Source of the DNA: JAGNHN01 sp964590645
GTDB taxonomy: Bacteria; Bacteroidota; Bacteroidia; Bacteroidales; JAGNHN01
Direction: 5' to 3'
Assembly: GCA_964590645.1 (NCBI GenBank)
Contig: CAZPYJ010000008.1
Coordinates: 62,001 to 126,000, forward strand
Length of the DNA: 64,000 bases
Made by a program: the position numbers and the translations under genes. Within the stretch, counting starts at the first letter, position 1; each line of letters starts with the position of its first letter. Shown piece by piece: positions 8,540 through 15,946 of the stretch. The notes beneath the pieces are model-generated. The model was not told the DNA's origin. It did not search any database and was given only the letters and a program-made list of their open reading frames with translations.

Positions 8540-8887
8540 ATGCAAATTGAGATTCTCAAATCCAAGATCCACCGGGCCAAGGTCACCGAGGCCAACCTGG
8601 ATTACATCGGCAGCATCACCATCGATGAAAACCTGATGGAAGCGGCCAGGCTTATCGAGTTTGAACGCGTCCACGTGTATAACATCAACAATGGGGAACG
8701 CTTCGATACCTACGTTATCCGGGGCAGCAGGGGATCAGGCGTGATCGGCCTCAATGGAGCGGCTGCCCGCAAAGTAGCGGTCAACGATCTGGTCATCATC
8801 GTCTCCTACGCCTCCGTGGATGCAGACAGGGCTTCGGAATATCAGCCCGTGATCATCTTCCCCGGCGAAAACAATCAATTGAGCTGA
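8540..8887 (+). CDS. panD: aspartate 1-decarboxylase
   Basis: Pyruvoyl-dependent enzyme converting aspartate to beta-alanine for PanC. The 115-residue product has the self-cleavage site in DYIGSITID (Gly-Ser near residues 23-24), which generates the pyruvoyl group. It also has the conserved VHVYNINNGERFDTY and GLNGAAARKV segments. The frame is open upstream to 8438, but the ATG at 8540 gives the standard N terminus MQIEILKSKIHRA and lies 11 bases after the panC stop. It needs PanM/PanZ only in some enterobacteria; none is seen here. Confidence 0.96.
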   Translation: MQIEILKSKIHRAKVTEANLDYIGSITIDENLMEAARLIEFERVHVYNINNGERFDTYVIRGSRGSGVIGLNGAAARKVAVNDLVIIVSYASVDADRASEYQPVIIFPGENNQLS

Positions 8888-8891
8888 GCCT

Positions 8892-9920
8892 TTGAAAAAG
8901 AAAATCCTTTCCGCTGCCAGATTGCTTTTCTTCCTGGGATTGGGAGCTTTGTTCATCTGGCTCTTCCTCAGAAAGCTGAGCCCGGAGCAGAAAGGAGAGA
9001 TATGGGAGTCTTTCTGGACAGCAAACTACTGGTGGGCTTTATTATCCATCCTGCTGGGGCTGATGAGCCACTTTATCCGTGCCCTTCGCTGGCGTATCCT
9101 GCTCAGCCCTATGGGCTATAAGCCCCGGCTGTCCAATGCCTTCCACTGCGTGATGATCGGCTATTTCGCCAACCTCGCCCTGCCCCGGCTGGGAGAGGTA
9201 ACCCGTTGCACCGCCCTGGCCAAGTATGAAAAAATTCCATTCCAGAAATCCTTTAGCACCGTCATCGTTGAGCGGGTAATCGACCTGATCCTCTTCGCCG
9301 GGCTCTTTTTTCTGACCCTGATCCTGCAATGGAACCATATCAGGAATTATGTCTATGACCAAATCTACCACCCCCTTGCGGAGCGCTTCGCCTTTTTGCA
9401 GGATACAGGGGTAGTATGGATGAGTATCCTGGGGTTTGCATTTGTGCTTGCACTGATTCTTTATCTGATCCGGAAGCGTTTTGAACGATTTGGTATCTAC
9501 CGCAAGATGCGTCAGCTCATCCTCGATTTGCTTGAGGGATTGATGGCCGTAAGCAGAATCAGGAAACCTGTCACCTTCATCTTTCAGTCCCTGATGATCT
9601 GGCTGCTGTATTACCTGATGCTCTACGCCTGCCTCTTCTGCTTTAAAGAAACCGCCGGGCTTGGCCCCAATGCTGCCCTGGCAATGCTGGTCTTTGGCAG
9701 CATAGGCATTATGGTGGTACAGGGAGGCATTGGGATATACCCTGCCATCATAGCGGAAGTTGGATCGCTGTATGCCGTGGAAGCAACGACAGCTTATGCT
9801 CTGGGTTGGCTGGCCTGGACTGCCCAGACCCTGATGGTGATCCTGGCCGGGATAGCTGCATTGCTGTTTTTACCAATGATTAACAAAAAAAATGTCCCTA
9901 CTGGAGAAAATCCGGCATAA
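8892..9920 (+). CDS. YbhN/UPF0104 family multi-spanning membrane protein
   Basis: Integral inner-membrane protein of 342 residues with about seven to eight hydrophobic segments. It resembles the lysylphosphatidylglycerol-synthase transmembrane (LPG_synthase_TM) family: RALRWRILLSPMGY near residue 60 and ANLALPRLGEVTRCTALAKY near 95, both hallmark regions. The soluble aminoacyl-transferase domain of MprF is absent, so lipid aminoacylation cannot be inferred. Members are often annotated as flippase-like. The start codon is TTG at 8892, four bases after the panD stop; the following KKKILSAARLLFF looks like a genuine N terminus. Its 3' end overlaps the next gene by 29 bases, indicating an operon. 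Confidence 0.85.
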   Translation: MKKKILSAARLLFFLGLGALFIWLFLRKLSPEQKGEIWESFWTANYWWALLSILLGLMSHFIRALRWRILLSPMGYKPRLSNAFHCVMIGYFANLALPRLGEVTRCTALAKYEKIPFQKSFSTVIVERVIDLILFAGLFFLTLILQWNHIRNYVYDQIYHPLAERFAFLQDTGVVWMSILGFAFVLALILYLIRKRFERFGIYRKMRQLILDLLEGLMAVSRIRKPVTFIFQSLMIWLLYYLMLYACLFCFKETAGLGPNAALAMLVFGSIGIMVVQGGIGIYPAIIAEVGSLYAVEATTAYALGWLAWTAQTLMVILAGIAALLFLPMINKKNVPTGENPA

Positions 9921-10389
9921 GATCTACCCTGCAGGAGCAGCGGATAGATTATCCCATATCCTGGCAGAAAGGGAGGGAAAGGTCGTCTTCACCAACGGTT
10001 GCTTTGACATTATACATCGAGGCCATATCGATTACCTCAGTAAGGCGCGTGAGATGGGCGGGTTACTGGTGATCGGTTTGAACAGCGATGCTTCTGTGCG
10101 TCGCCTCAAAGGAGATCAGCGTCCATTACAGGATGAAGGCAGCCGGAGTGAAGTCCTGGCCTCCCTGAGTTTTGTGGATTATGTCATTCTTTTTGAGGAA
10201 GACAGCCCACTGGAGCTCATCAAAACCCTGCGACCGCATATCCTGGTGAAAGGGAGCGATTATGCCCTTCACGAAATCGTGGGAGCCGAGGAAGTGATCC
10301 GGAATGGCGGGAAAGTAATCCCTCTGGATTATTTACCGGGATATTCCACCACCGCAATCGAAGAGCGCATCCTGAAGCACCGCCAATAA
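9892..10389 (+). CDS. rfaE2: D-glycero-beta-D-manno-heptose 1-phosphate adenylyltransferase
   Basis: Single-domain nucleotidyltransferase of 165 residues corresponding to the C-terminal half of HldE, expected to make ADP-heptose for the lipopolysaccharide core. The nucleotide-binding signature is FTNGCFDIIHRGHIDYL near residues 32-48, followed by GLNSDASVRRLKG near 65 and LVKGSDY near 115; the end carries GYSTTAIEERI. The kinase half is not fused and not in the window. The start ATG at 9892 overlaps the membrane protein gene. Related cytidylyltransferases share the fold, so the exact substrate rests on overall similarity to RfaE2. Confidence 0.88.
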   Translation: MSLLEKIRHKIYPAGAADRLSHILAEREGKVVFTNGCFDIIHRGHIDYLSKAREMGGLLVIGLNSDASVRRLKGDQRPLQDEGSRSEVLASLSFVDYVILFEEDSPLELIKTLRPHILVKGSDYALHEIVGAEEVIRNGGKVIPLDYLPGYSTTAIEERILKHRQ

Positions 10390-10397
10390 CACAAGCG

Positions 10398-11768
10398 ATG
10401 GCTAAAACCAAGACGGCCTATTTTTGTCAGCAGTGCGGACACCAGTCTCCCAAGTGGCTGGGGCGCTGCCCTTCCTGTGGCGAATGGAATACCCTGGCCG
10501 AGGAGGTCATTGAAAAATCGGCTTCCGAGGGCGGGGGTGGATGGGCCCGGGCCACTGAGCATAAGGCCCAGCCTCATAAACTGTCAGAAATCAGCCTGGA
10601 TAAGCAGGAGCGCTTTTCTTCCGGTATGGGCGAGATAGACAGGGTACTGGGGGGCGGGATGGTTCCCGGTTCAATGATCCTGATAGGTGGAGAACCCGGA
10701 ATTGGTAAATCCACCCTGAGCCTGCAGGCGGCAATGCGAATGCAGAACAGCAAAATCCTTTACGTATCAGGCGAAGAAAGTGAGCAACAGATCAAAATGC
10801 GGGCGAGCCGTTTGGGAGCAAGCGGGAGTGAGGTCTATGTGCTGACTGAGACATCCACCCAGCATTTGATGCAGCACCTGGAAACCTTACAGCCATCGCT
10901 GGTTATTGTGGATTCTATTCAGACACTTCAAACGGCACGCATCGAATCATCTCCGGGAAGTGTTTCGCAGATTCGCGAGTGTACGTCAGAGTTGCAGAAA
11001 TTTGCCAAGCTGACCGCAACCCCGGTGGTACTGATCGGGCACATCAACAAGGACGGGCACCTGGCAGGGCCCAAGGTACTGGAGCATATGGTGGATGTAG
11101 TACTGCAGTTTGAAGGGGACCGGAATTACGGATACCGTTTGCTGCGAGCCCTGAAGAACCGTTTTGGCAGTACGGCTGAGTTGGCCATTTTCGAGATGGG
11201 CGATGCCGGGATGCGGGAGATTCTGAATCCGTCAGAAATCCTGATCAATCATTATGAAGAAGCCCTGAGCGGGGTATGCATTGCCTCCACCCTGGAAGGC
11301 TTGCGTCCGATGCTGATAGAGGTACAGGCCCTGGTAAGTACAGCGGCCTATGGTACTCCGCAGCGTTCGGCCACCGGTTTTGACCTGAGACGATTGAATA
11401 TGCTCCTGGCAGTACTGGAGAAACGCTGTGGATTCCGGCTGTCCTCAAAAGATGTCTTTCTGAATATAGCCGGTGGCATCCGGGTGGATGATCCGGCCAT
11501 CGACCTGGCCGTGGTAGGAGCCATCCTGTCCTCAGGAGAAGATGTGGCCCTGGATAACAAAATCTGTTTCAGCGGGGAAGTAGGGCTCTCCGGAGAGGTT
11601 CGCCCGGTAAGCCGCCTGGAACAGCGCATTGCCGAAGCAGAGCGAATGGGGTTTGAGCAAATGTTTGTGCCGGCCGCCAGCCTGAAGAAAATCGCTGGAG
11701 CAAAGCAAAGAATCCGTTTGACGGGTGTGGGTTCGGTTCACGACTTATCTTCCAGGCTTTTCCGCTAA
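10398..11768 (+). CDS. radA: DNA repair protein RadA
   Basis: RecA-like ATPase that promotes branch migration during recombination. Domains in order: a C4 zinc finger (CQQCGHQ...GRCPSC, residues 10-30), the ATPase core with Walker A GGEPGIGKST near 95-104 and the RadA-specific KNRFG motif near 253, and a Lon-protease-like C-terminal domain (about 290-456). The 456-residue length is standard. The start lies eight bases after rfaE2. It appears to be the last gene of the run beginning at 7132; a convincing terminator lies 115 bases downstream, before tRNA-Ser. Confidence 0.96.
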   Translation: MAKTKTAYFCQQCGHQSPKWLGRCPSCGEWNTLAEEVIEKSASEGGGGWARATEHKAQPHKLSEISLDKQERFSSGMGEIDRVLGGGMVPGSMILIGGEPGIGKSTLSLQAAMRMQNSKILYVSGEESEQQIKMRASRLGASGSEVYVLTETSTQHLMQHLETLQPSLVIVDSIQTLQTARIESSPGSVSQIRECTSELQKFAKLTATPVVLIGHINKDGHLAGPKVLEHMVDVVLQFEGDRNYGYRLLRALKNRFGSTAELAIFEMGDAGMREILNPSEILINHYEEALSGVCIASTLEGLRPMLIEVQALVSTAAYGTPQRSATGFDLRRLNMLLAVLEKRCGFRLSSKDVFLNIAGGIRVDDPAIDLAVVGAILSSGEDVALDNKICFSGEVGLSGEVRPVSRLEQRIAEAERMGFEQMFVPAASLKKIAGAKQRIRLTGVGSVHDLSSRLFR

Positions 11769-11773
11769 GCAGG

Positions 11774-11787
11774 GCCGGGGCCCCGGC
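11774..11787. repeat. perfect 14-base palindrome after radA
   Basis: GCCGGGGCCCCGGC is a perfect dyad with no T-run following it. It could form a cruciform or brake transcript decay after radA; no further evidence. Confidence 0.5.
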
Positions 11788-11882
11788 TGAAAAAGGCTTA
11801 AGGCTTACACAAGCGACGAACTCACTGGTACAGAACAAGCTATGAAGTTCAAAATCAGCATATTCTTTAGAATTAATTTACA

Positions 11883-11914
11883 TTAGACAGATAGATAGTG
11901 TCTGATTTTTTTTT
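11883..11914 (+). terminator. rho-independent terminator upstream of tRNA-Ser
   Basis: TTAGACA (11883-11889) pairs with TGTCTGA (11899-11905) with one wobble pair and a nine-base loop, followed directly by nine T. Between radA and this hairpin there is only a 14-codon ATG reading frame, which I do not call. Confidence 0.7.
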
Positions 11915-11948
11915 AATTTAGCGCCCTGTTGGAAAGTACATTGAAACC

Positions 11949-12039
11949 GGAGAGATGGCCGAGTGGTCGAAGGCGCACGCCTGGAAAGTGTGTATACCCC
12001 AAAAGGGTATCGTGGGTTCGAATCCCACTCTCTCCGCCA
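11949..12039 (+). tRNA. tRNA-Ser (anticodon GGA)
   Basis: The 7-base acceptor stem GGAGAGA/TCTCTCC is complete. The anticodon loop reads CTGGAAA, giving anticodon GGA, which reads UCC and UCU. A long variable arm as expected for serine tRNAs and the T-arm GTGGG-TTCGAAT-CCCAC follow. The discriminator is G and the terminal CCA is encoded (12037-12039). A near-consensus -7 element TAATTTAG lies at 11914-11921, right after the preceding terminator. Confidence 0.97.
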
Positions 12040-12092
12040 GAAATCAAAAACCGATCTATTCCCATTAATTGTAAACAAACACATCTGTTGTT

Positions 12093-12944
12093 ATGAAAAA
12101 ACTGCTTGCCTTACTGTCTGTCGCAGGAATGCTGACCTTTGGCTTTGCCGGTTACGCCTATGCCCAGGATGAAGCCGCTGCTGCAGATCAGGTTGAAACG
12201 ATGGCGGATGACAGCGCCGAAGTTCAGAATGATACTATCGATGCTGCAATGGAAACCGCCCCCGAAGCCCCCCCTGTGGATCTGCTGGAAGCTCCGGCAT
12301 CGGATAAGGGTTTTCACCAGATTCTGAAAGAGAAGTTCATTGAAGGGGGTGCCGGGTTTATGGGCATCGTGCTGCTCGTGCTCATCATCGGGCTGGCTCT
12401 GGCCATTGAGCGCATCATTTACCTGAACCTCTCTACAACCAACACCCAGACCCTGCTCAATAAGGTGGAGAATGCCCTGGCCAATGGTGGCATAGAAGCT
12501 GCCAAGGATGTTTGCAAAAACACCCGCGGCCCGGTAGCCAGCATCTTCTTCCAGGGAATGGAAAAGATGAATGAAGGCCTGGAAGGCGTGGAGAAATCCA
12601 TTGTCGCTTACGGCAGCGTGCTTATGGGCCGCCTGGAAAAAGGATTGAGCTGGATTTCCCTCTTTATCGCCCTGGCCCCGATGCTCGGGTTTATGGGAAC
12701 GGTAATCGGGATGATCGGTGCCTTCGACGCCATCGAAGCAGCCGGAGACATCTCCCCCACTATCGTGGCCGGCGGGATCAAAGTGGCGCTGCTCACCACC
12801 GTATTCGGTCTGATCGTGGCCATCATCCTGCAGATCTTCTACAACTACATTGTTTCCAAGGTGGACAGCCTGGTCAATGATATGGAAGACAGCACCATTT
12901 CCTTCATTGATATTCTGGCCAATCACGAATCCTCCAAAAAATAA
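12093..12944 (+). CDS. exbB: ExbB/TolQ/MotA-family proton channel subunit
   Basis: Inner-membrane ion-channel subunit that, with ExbD, powers TonB-dependent outer-membrane transport using the proton motive force. The 283-residue protein has a cleavable-looking signal (to AYAQDEA, residue about 25). An Ala/Glu/Asp-rich periplasmic stretch to about residue 70 follows, then a TM segment (GFMGIVLLVLIIGLALAIERII). The MotA_ExbB domain comes last: KGLSWISLFIALAPMLGFMGTVIGMIGAF and GGIKVALLTTVFGLIVAII. It heads a four-gene unit with the small membrane protein and two ExbD genes. TonB lies 19 kb away on the other strand. The acidic N-terminal extension is absent from E. coli ExbB, and I recall it from Bacteroidota homologues. 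Confidence 0.92.
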   Translation: MKKLLALLSVAGMLTFGFAGYAYAQDEAAAADQVETMADDSAEVQNDTIDAAMETAPEAPPVDLLEAPASDKGFHQILKEKFIEGGAGFMGIVLLVLIIGLALAIERIIYLNLSTTNTQTLLNKVENALANGGIEAAKDVCKNTRGPVASIFFQGMEKMNEGLEGVEKSIVAYGSVLMGRLEKGLSWISLFIALAPMLGFMGTVIGMIGAFDAIEAAGDISPTIVAGGIKVALLTTVFGLIVAIILQIFYNYIVSKVDSLVNDMEDSTISFIDILANHESSKK

Positions 12945-12949
12945 GCACT

Positions 12950-13417
12950 ATGGAAAAGGTCGTTCATAATATCTTCCGTGCCATCACCTATCTGCTCATC
13001 GCCATTGGTGTCATCCTGATTGTGATGGTCTGGGCTAAAGGGGATACAGCACTGGAGAATGACCTCAGCCTCCAGGATCGCATAATGAATCCTTTCACCT
13101 GGACAACCTACATCGCTCTGGGTATCGCCCTCTTGCTCTCTGTTTTCTTCCCTGTCGTTCAAGTGATCACCAACCCGAAAAATGCCGTGCGTGCCCTGAT
13201 TGTCCTGGGTATACTGGTGGTCATCGGGCTGATCTCCTACGGACTGGCATCAGGAAGTCTGGAGGGAGATGTGCTCCAAAAAGCATTTCGCAAGGGTGAA
13301 CTTACCGAAGCAGGTTCCAGGAGAGTAGGTGCGGCCCTCATCGGGACCTATATCCTGGGTATTCTGGCAGTGCTGACCGTCATCTTTTCGGCAATCGCGA
13401 GTATTTTCAAAAAATAA
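12950..13417 (+). CDS. four-TM membrane protein of the ExbB/ExbD operon, unknown function
   Basis: The 155-residue protein has four strongly hydrophobic segments, at about residues 8-28, 45-67, 77-98 and 125-150. A charged loop (GDVLQKAFRKGELTEAGSRR) precedes the last. It starts five bases after exbB and ends eight bases before the first exbD, so it is almost certainly co-expressed with the proton channel. I know of similar small membrane proteins at this position in Bacteroidota but of no assigned role. An assembly or accessory role in the channel is inference from position only. Confidence 0.8.
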   Translation: MEKVVHNIFRAITYLLIAIGVILIVMVWAKGDTALENDLSLQDRIMNPFTWTTYIALGIALLLSVFFPVVQVITNPKNAVRALIVLGILVVIGLISYGLASGSLEGDVLQKAFRKGELTEAGSRRVGAALIGTYILGILAVLTVIFSAIASIFKK

Positions 13418-13425
13418 CTGAGGCA

Positions 13426-14001
13426 ATGGCAAGAAGAGCAATCAGTGAAATCAATGCCGGTTCAATGGCGGATATTGCCTTCCTCCTGCTGATCTTTTTT
13501 CTGGTGACTACCACTATGGATATTGATACAGGGATTTCCAGAAGGCTGCCCCCCCCGGTAGAAGACGATCAGGATATCCCGGATATCAATGAACGAAATA
13601 TCTTCAAGGTGTTGGTGAATCGAAACGACCAACTTCTTGTCAGAGATAAGCCGGGGGATATCCGGAGCCTGCGTTCCGACGCCAAAGACTTTCTGGCTAT
13701 CCACATTGATAACCCCGCTTACCCCATTGTGGAGGAAGTAGAAATTCCGGCCCTGGGTAAGGTCTATGTCTCAAAAGGAATCATCTCCCTGAAAAATGAC
13801 CGGGGTACATCCTACAATATGTACATCCAGGTGCAGAATGAATTGGCGGCTGCAGTCAATGAACTCAGGGATGAACTGTCGATGAAACACTTTGGTGTTA
13901 AATTCTCAGACCTTGTTAATCAGGAGCGCATAGAGGCCATCCAGAAAGCCATCCCTGTAGCCATATCTGAAGCTGAACCTGAAAATGTAGGAGGTAACTA
14001 A
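13426..14001 (+). CDS. exbD: ExbD/TolR family biopolymer transport protein (first copy)
   Basis: Single-pass inner-membrane protein of 191 residues. The N-terminal TM segment MADIAFLLLIFFLVTTTMD carries the conserved aspartate that carries protons in the ExbB-ExbD channel. The rest is a periplasmic domain, longer than the about 140 residues of E. coli ExbD and with a distinctive middle region (NIFKVLVNRNDQLLV, VYVSKGIISLKNDRGTSYNMYIQVQNEL). It is followed after one base by a second exbD. Two different ExbD paralogues in series suggest a mixed channel, which is inference. Confidence 0.9.
   Translation: MARRAISEINAGSMADIAFLLLIFFLVTTTMDIDTGISRRLPPPVEDDQDIPDINERNIFKVLVNRNDQLLVRDKPGDIRSLRSDAKDFLAIHIDNPAYPIVEEVEIPALGKVYVSKGIISLKNDRGTSYNMYIQVQNELAAAVNELRDELSMKHFGVKFSDLVNQERIEAIQKAIPVAISEAEPENVGGN
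13989..13994 (+). promoter_or_regulatory. Shine-Dalgarno-like AGGAGG before the second exbD
   Basis: AGGAGG lies eight bases upstream of the ATG at 14003, within the last codons of the first exbD. Such motifs are rare in this window, and Bacteroidota ribosomes are reported to hide the anti-Shine-Dalgarno tail, so use is uncertain. Confidence 0.4.
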
Positions 14002-14002
14002 T

Positions 14003-14476
14003 ATGTCCCGATTCAAAAAGAAAAAATCAGGAGGCACCCCCGGCATCTCAACCGCATCCCTGCCGGACATCATCTTTATGCTCCTTTTCTTCTTTATGGT
14101 GACCACCGTGATGCGCGAAACCACCCTCCTGGTGAAAGTCAAAGCTCCGGACGCCACAGAAGTACAAAAGCTGGAACGAAAATCACTGGTGAGTTATATC
14201 TATATCGGTCCGCCCACCCGGCCCGAAGTGTATGGAACGGAAAGCCGTATCCAACTTAACGATGCATACCGCACCGTGAACGATATCCAGGATTTCGTGA
14301 TCGCCGAAAGGGAAGCCAGAGACGAAGTGGACAGGAAGTTCCTTACCACGAGTATGAAAGTACACGGTGAAACCAAAATGGGAATTGTAACAGATGTGAA
14401 GCAGGAGCTTCGAAAAGCCGGTGCTTTCAAAATCAATTATTCTACCAAGAAGAAATACGAGAAGGAAGGACTATGA
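14003..14476 (+). CDS. exbD: ExbD/TolR family biopolymer transport protein (second copy)
   Basis: A 157-residue ExbD paralogue with a basic N terminus (MSRFKKKKSGG) and a TM segment containing the key aspartate (LPDIIFMLLFFFMVTTVM). A periplasmic domain with YIYIGPP and VKQELRKAGAFKINYSTKK follows. It is clearly different from the first copy, so this is an old duplication and not an assembly artefact. It is the last gene of the operon: a strong terminator starts 24 bases after its stop. Confidence 0.9.
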   Translation: MSRFKKKKSGGTPGISTASLPDIIFMLLFFFMVTTVMRETTLLVKVKAPDATEVQKLERKSLVSYIYIGPPTRPEVYGTESRIQLNDAYRTVNDIQDFVIAEREARDEVDRKFLTTSMKVHGETKMGIVTDVKQELRKAGAFKINYSTKKKYEKEGL

Positions 14477-14499
14477 TCCTTCGCTTCCAAAATTGGCAG

Positions 14500-14532
14500 G
14501 GGCTGTCTTGGTTCAAGACAGCCCTTTTTTTT
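14500..14532 (+). terminator. rho-independent terminator of the exbB-exbD operon
   Basis: GGGCTGTCTTG and CAAGACAGCCC form a perfect 11-bp stem with a three-base loop, followed by a T-rich tail of about ten bases. Confidence 0.85.
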
Positions 14533-14610
14533 ATCTGCCCTCCTCGCACCACTGCATTGATGACAGGAAATACAATTTAAGGTATCTTCGCCTTGTGCTT
14601 ATCGGCGCTT

Positions 14611-15561
14611 ATGCAAAACCCTCTCCTCACACTACGGCCTTTCCCTGCCTTGCTGGCACTGGGGCTTATTCTATTGGCCAGCACCCTCATTTTTACTGCT
14701 TTTGCATTGATCGCCGGGCTGGCCTTTTTCCCTGAAGATATTGTATATGGCGGCAGGGAAGCCATTCAGGACCCGAGGGCCCTTTCCTGGCTCAGAATGA
14801 ATCAGCTCATCAGCCAAACTGGCGTGTTTCTCCTTCCTCCCCTGCTCCTGGGCTTTTTGCTCTATGGAAGAAAAGGCGTGTGGCAAAGACTGGGCCTGCA
14901 AACCCGCTCTCCATTGCTATCCTGGCTGGCCGGACTGCTCTTTCTGTTTGCGGCCATCCCATTTGTAAACCTCCTGCTGGATTGGAACAGCCTAATTCCT
15001 TTCCCTGATTCGATGCAAGGACTGGAAAACTGGTTGAGGCAACAGGAAGAAACCGCCAATGCACTGAGCAGGGTTTTCCTGGATGATGCCAGCCTGCAAG
15101 GTCTGATATGGAACATTCTCATCGTGGTCCTGATGCCTGCCTTTGGTGAAGAGCTCTTGTTCAGGGCCGGATTTCAGCCGCTTTTTATTCGATGGCTGCG
15201 CAATCCTCACCTTGGTATACTGTTCACAGCCTTCTTCTTCAGTGCCCTCCACCTGCAGTTCTTTGGCTTCTTCCCCCGCCTTCTTTTAGGGATGGTATTG
15301 GGCTATGCCTATTTCTGGACCCGCAACCTTTGGATCCCAGTTGGAATGCATCTGGTTAACAACCTGACCATTGTGTTGGTTTCCTGGGCTGCCGCACGGA
15401 ATCAGATTGATTTTGATGAAAGTGCACTTTCAGGCATTGTTTCACCGCTTGCGCTACTTGTCGGAGGCATCGTCATCCTTATCAGCATACACTGGCTAAG
15501 GCAAAGCCGTCCGGGTGAGGCTTTGCCGGAGTATGGGGAAAGCCGACCTAATCATCATTGA
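14611..15561 (+). CDS. CPBP-family intramembrane metalloprotease
   Basis: Multi-pass inner-membrane protein of 316 residues. The Abi/CPBP domain is in the C-terminal half. It has FGEELLFRAGFQPLF near residue 179 (the EExxxR catalytic motif), FFFSALHLQFFG near 206 with a histidine and PVGMHLVNNL near 248 with the last histidine. Members cleave transmembrane or prenylated substrates or act in immunity and regulation; the substrate here is unknown. An in-frame TTG at 14593 exists, but the ATG at 14611 gives the better N terminus. TATCTTCG at 14583-14590 is one base from the -7 consensus. The 3' end overlaps the convergent S4-protein gene by 14 bases. Confidence 0.87.
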   Translation: MQNPLLTLRPFPALLALGLILLASTLIFTAFALIAGLAFFPEDIVYGGREAIQDPRALSWLRMNQLISQTGVFLLPPLLLGFLLYGRKGVWQRLGLQTRSPLLSWLAGLLFLFAAIPFVNLLLDWNSLIPFPDSMQGLENWLRQQEETANALSRVFLDDASLQGLIWNILIVVLMPAFGEELLFRAGFQPLFIRWLRNPHLGILFTAFFFSALHLQFFGFFPRLLLGMVLGYAYFWTRNLWIPVGMHLVNNLTIVLVSWAAARNQIDFDESALSGIVSPLALLVGGIVILISIHWLRQSRPGEALPEYGESRPNHH

Positions 15562-15928
15562 TCCCCTTGAGCCGGTCGATGTCCCGCCTTTCTTTCTTGG
15601 ATGGCCTACCCATACCGCGACCCCGGTTTTCATAATGCATTTCCCTGATCAATTGCAGGCGCTCCAGCTCCTCAACAGGAGTGATGTCCAGGATATATTC
15701 CGATACCAGTTTGGCTCCAACCCGCTTCTCCAGGAGCACCTTAACTTTGATCCGGCGTTTAAATCCAGATTGTCTGACTTCTATTTCATCTCCCACCTTT
15801 ACCTCCCGGGATGCCTTCGCAATAAACCCTTCGATGCTAACCTTACCACCCCGGCAGGCATCCGTAGCCTGATTCCGGGTTTTGAACAGGCGCACCGACC
15901 AAAGGAATTTATCCAGACGAACAGGCAT
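15548..15928 (-). CDS. hslR: S4-domain RNA-binding protein, Hsp15 family
   Basis: The 126-residue product starts MPVRLDKFLWSVRLFKTRN, the typical N terminus of the Hsp15-like S4 family. The S4 fold covers about residues 3-60, with a basic C-terminal tail (GRPSKKERRDIDRLKGINDD). In E. coli Hsp15 binds 50S subunits that carry stalled nascent chains. A TTG directly abutting the der stop codon (15946) is in frame, but the ATG at 15928 matches family starts better. It follows der on the minus strand and is probably co-transcribed with it. Confidence 0.88.
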   Translation of the reverse strand: MPVRLDKFLWSVRLFKTRNQATDACRGGKVSIEGFIAKASREVKVGDEIEVRQSGFKRRIKVKVLLEKRVGAKLVSEYILDITPVEELERLQLIREMHYENRGRGMGRPSKKERRDIDRLKGINDD

Positions 15929-15946
15929 AGGCAGGGAAAGCAGCAA

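Noticed and set aside
14611..15561. CPBP protease as part of a phage-defence or abortive-infection system
   Set aside because: The family is old-named Abi, but the neighbours are housekeeping genes and no toxin, nuclease or sensor gene is adjacent.
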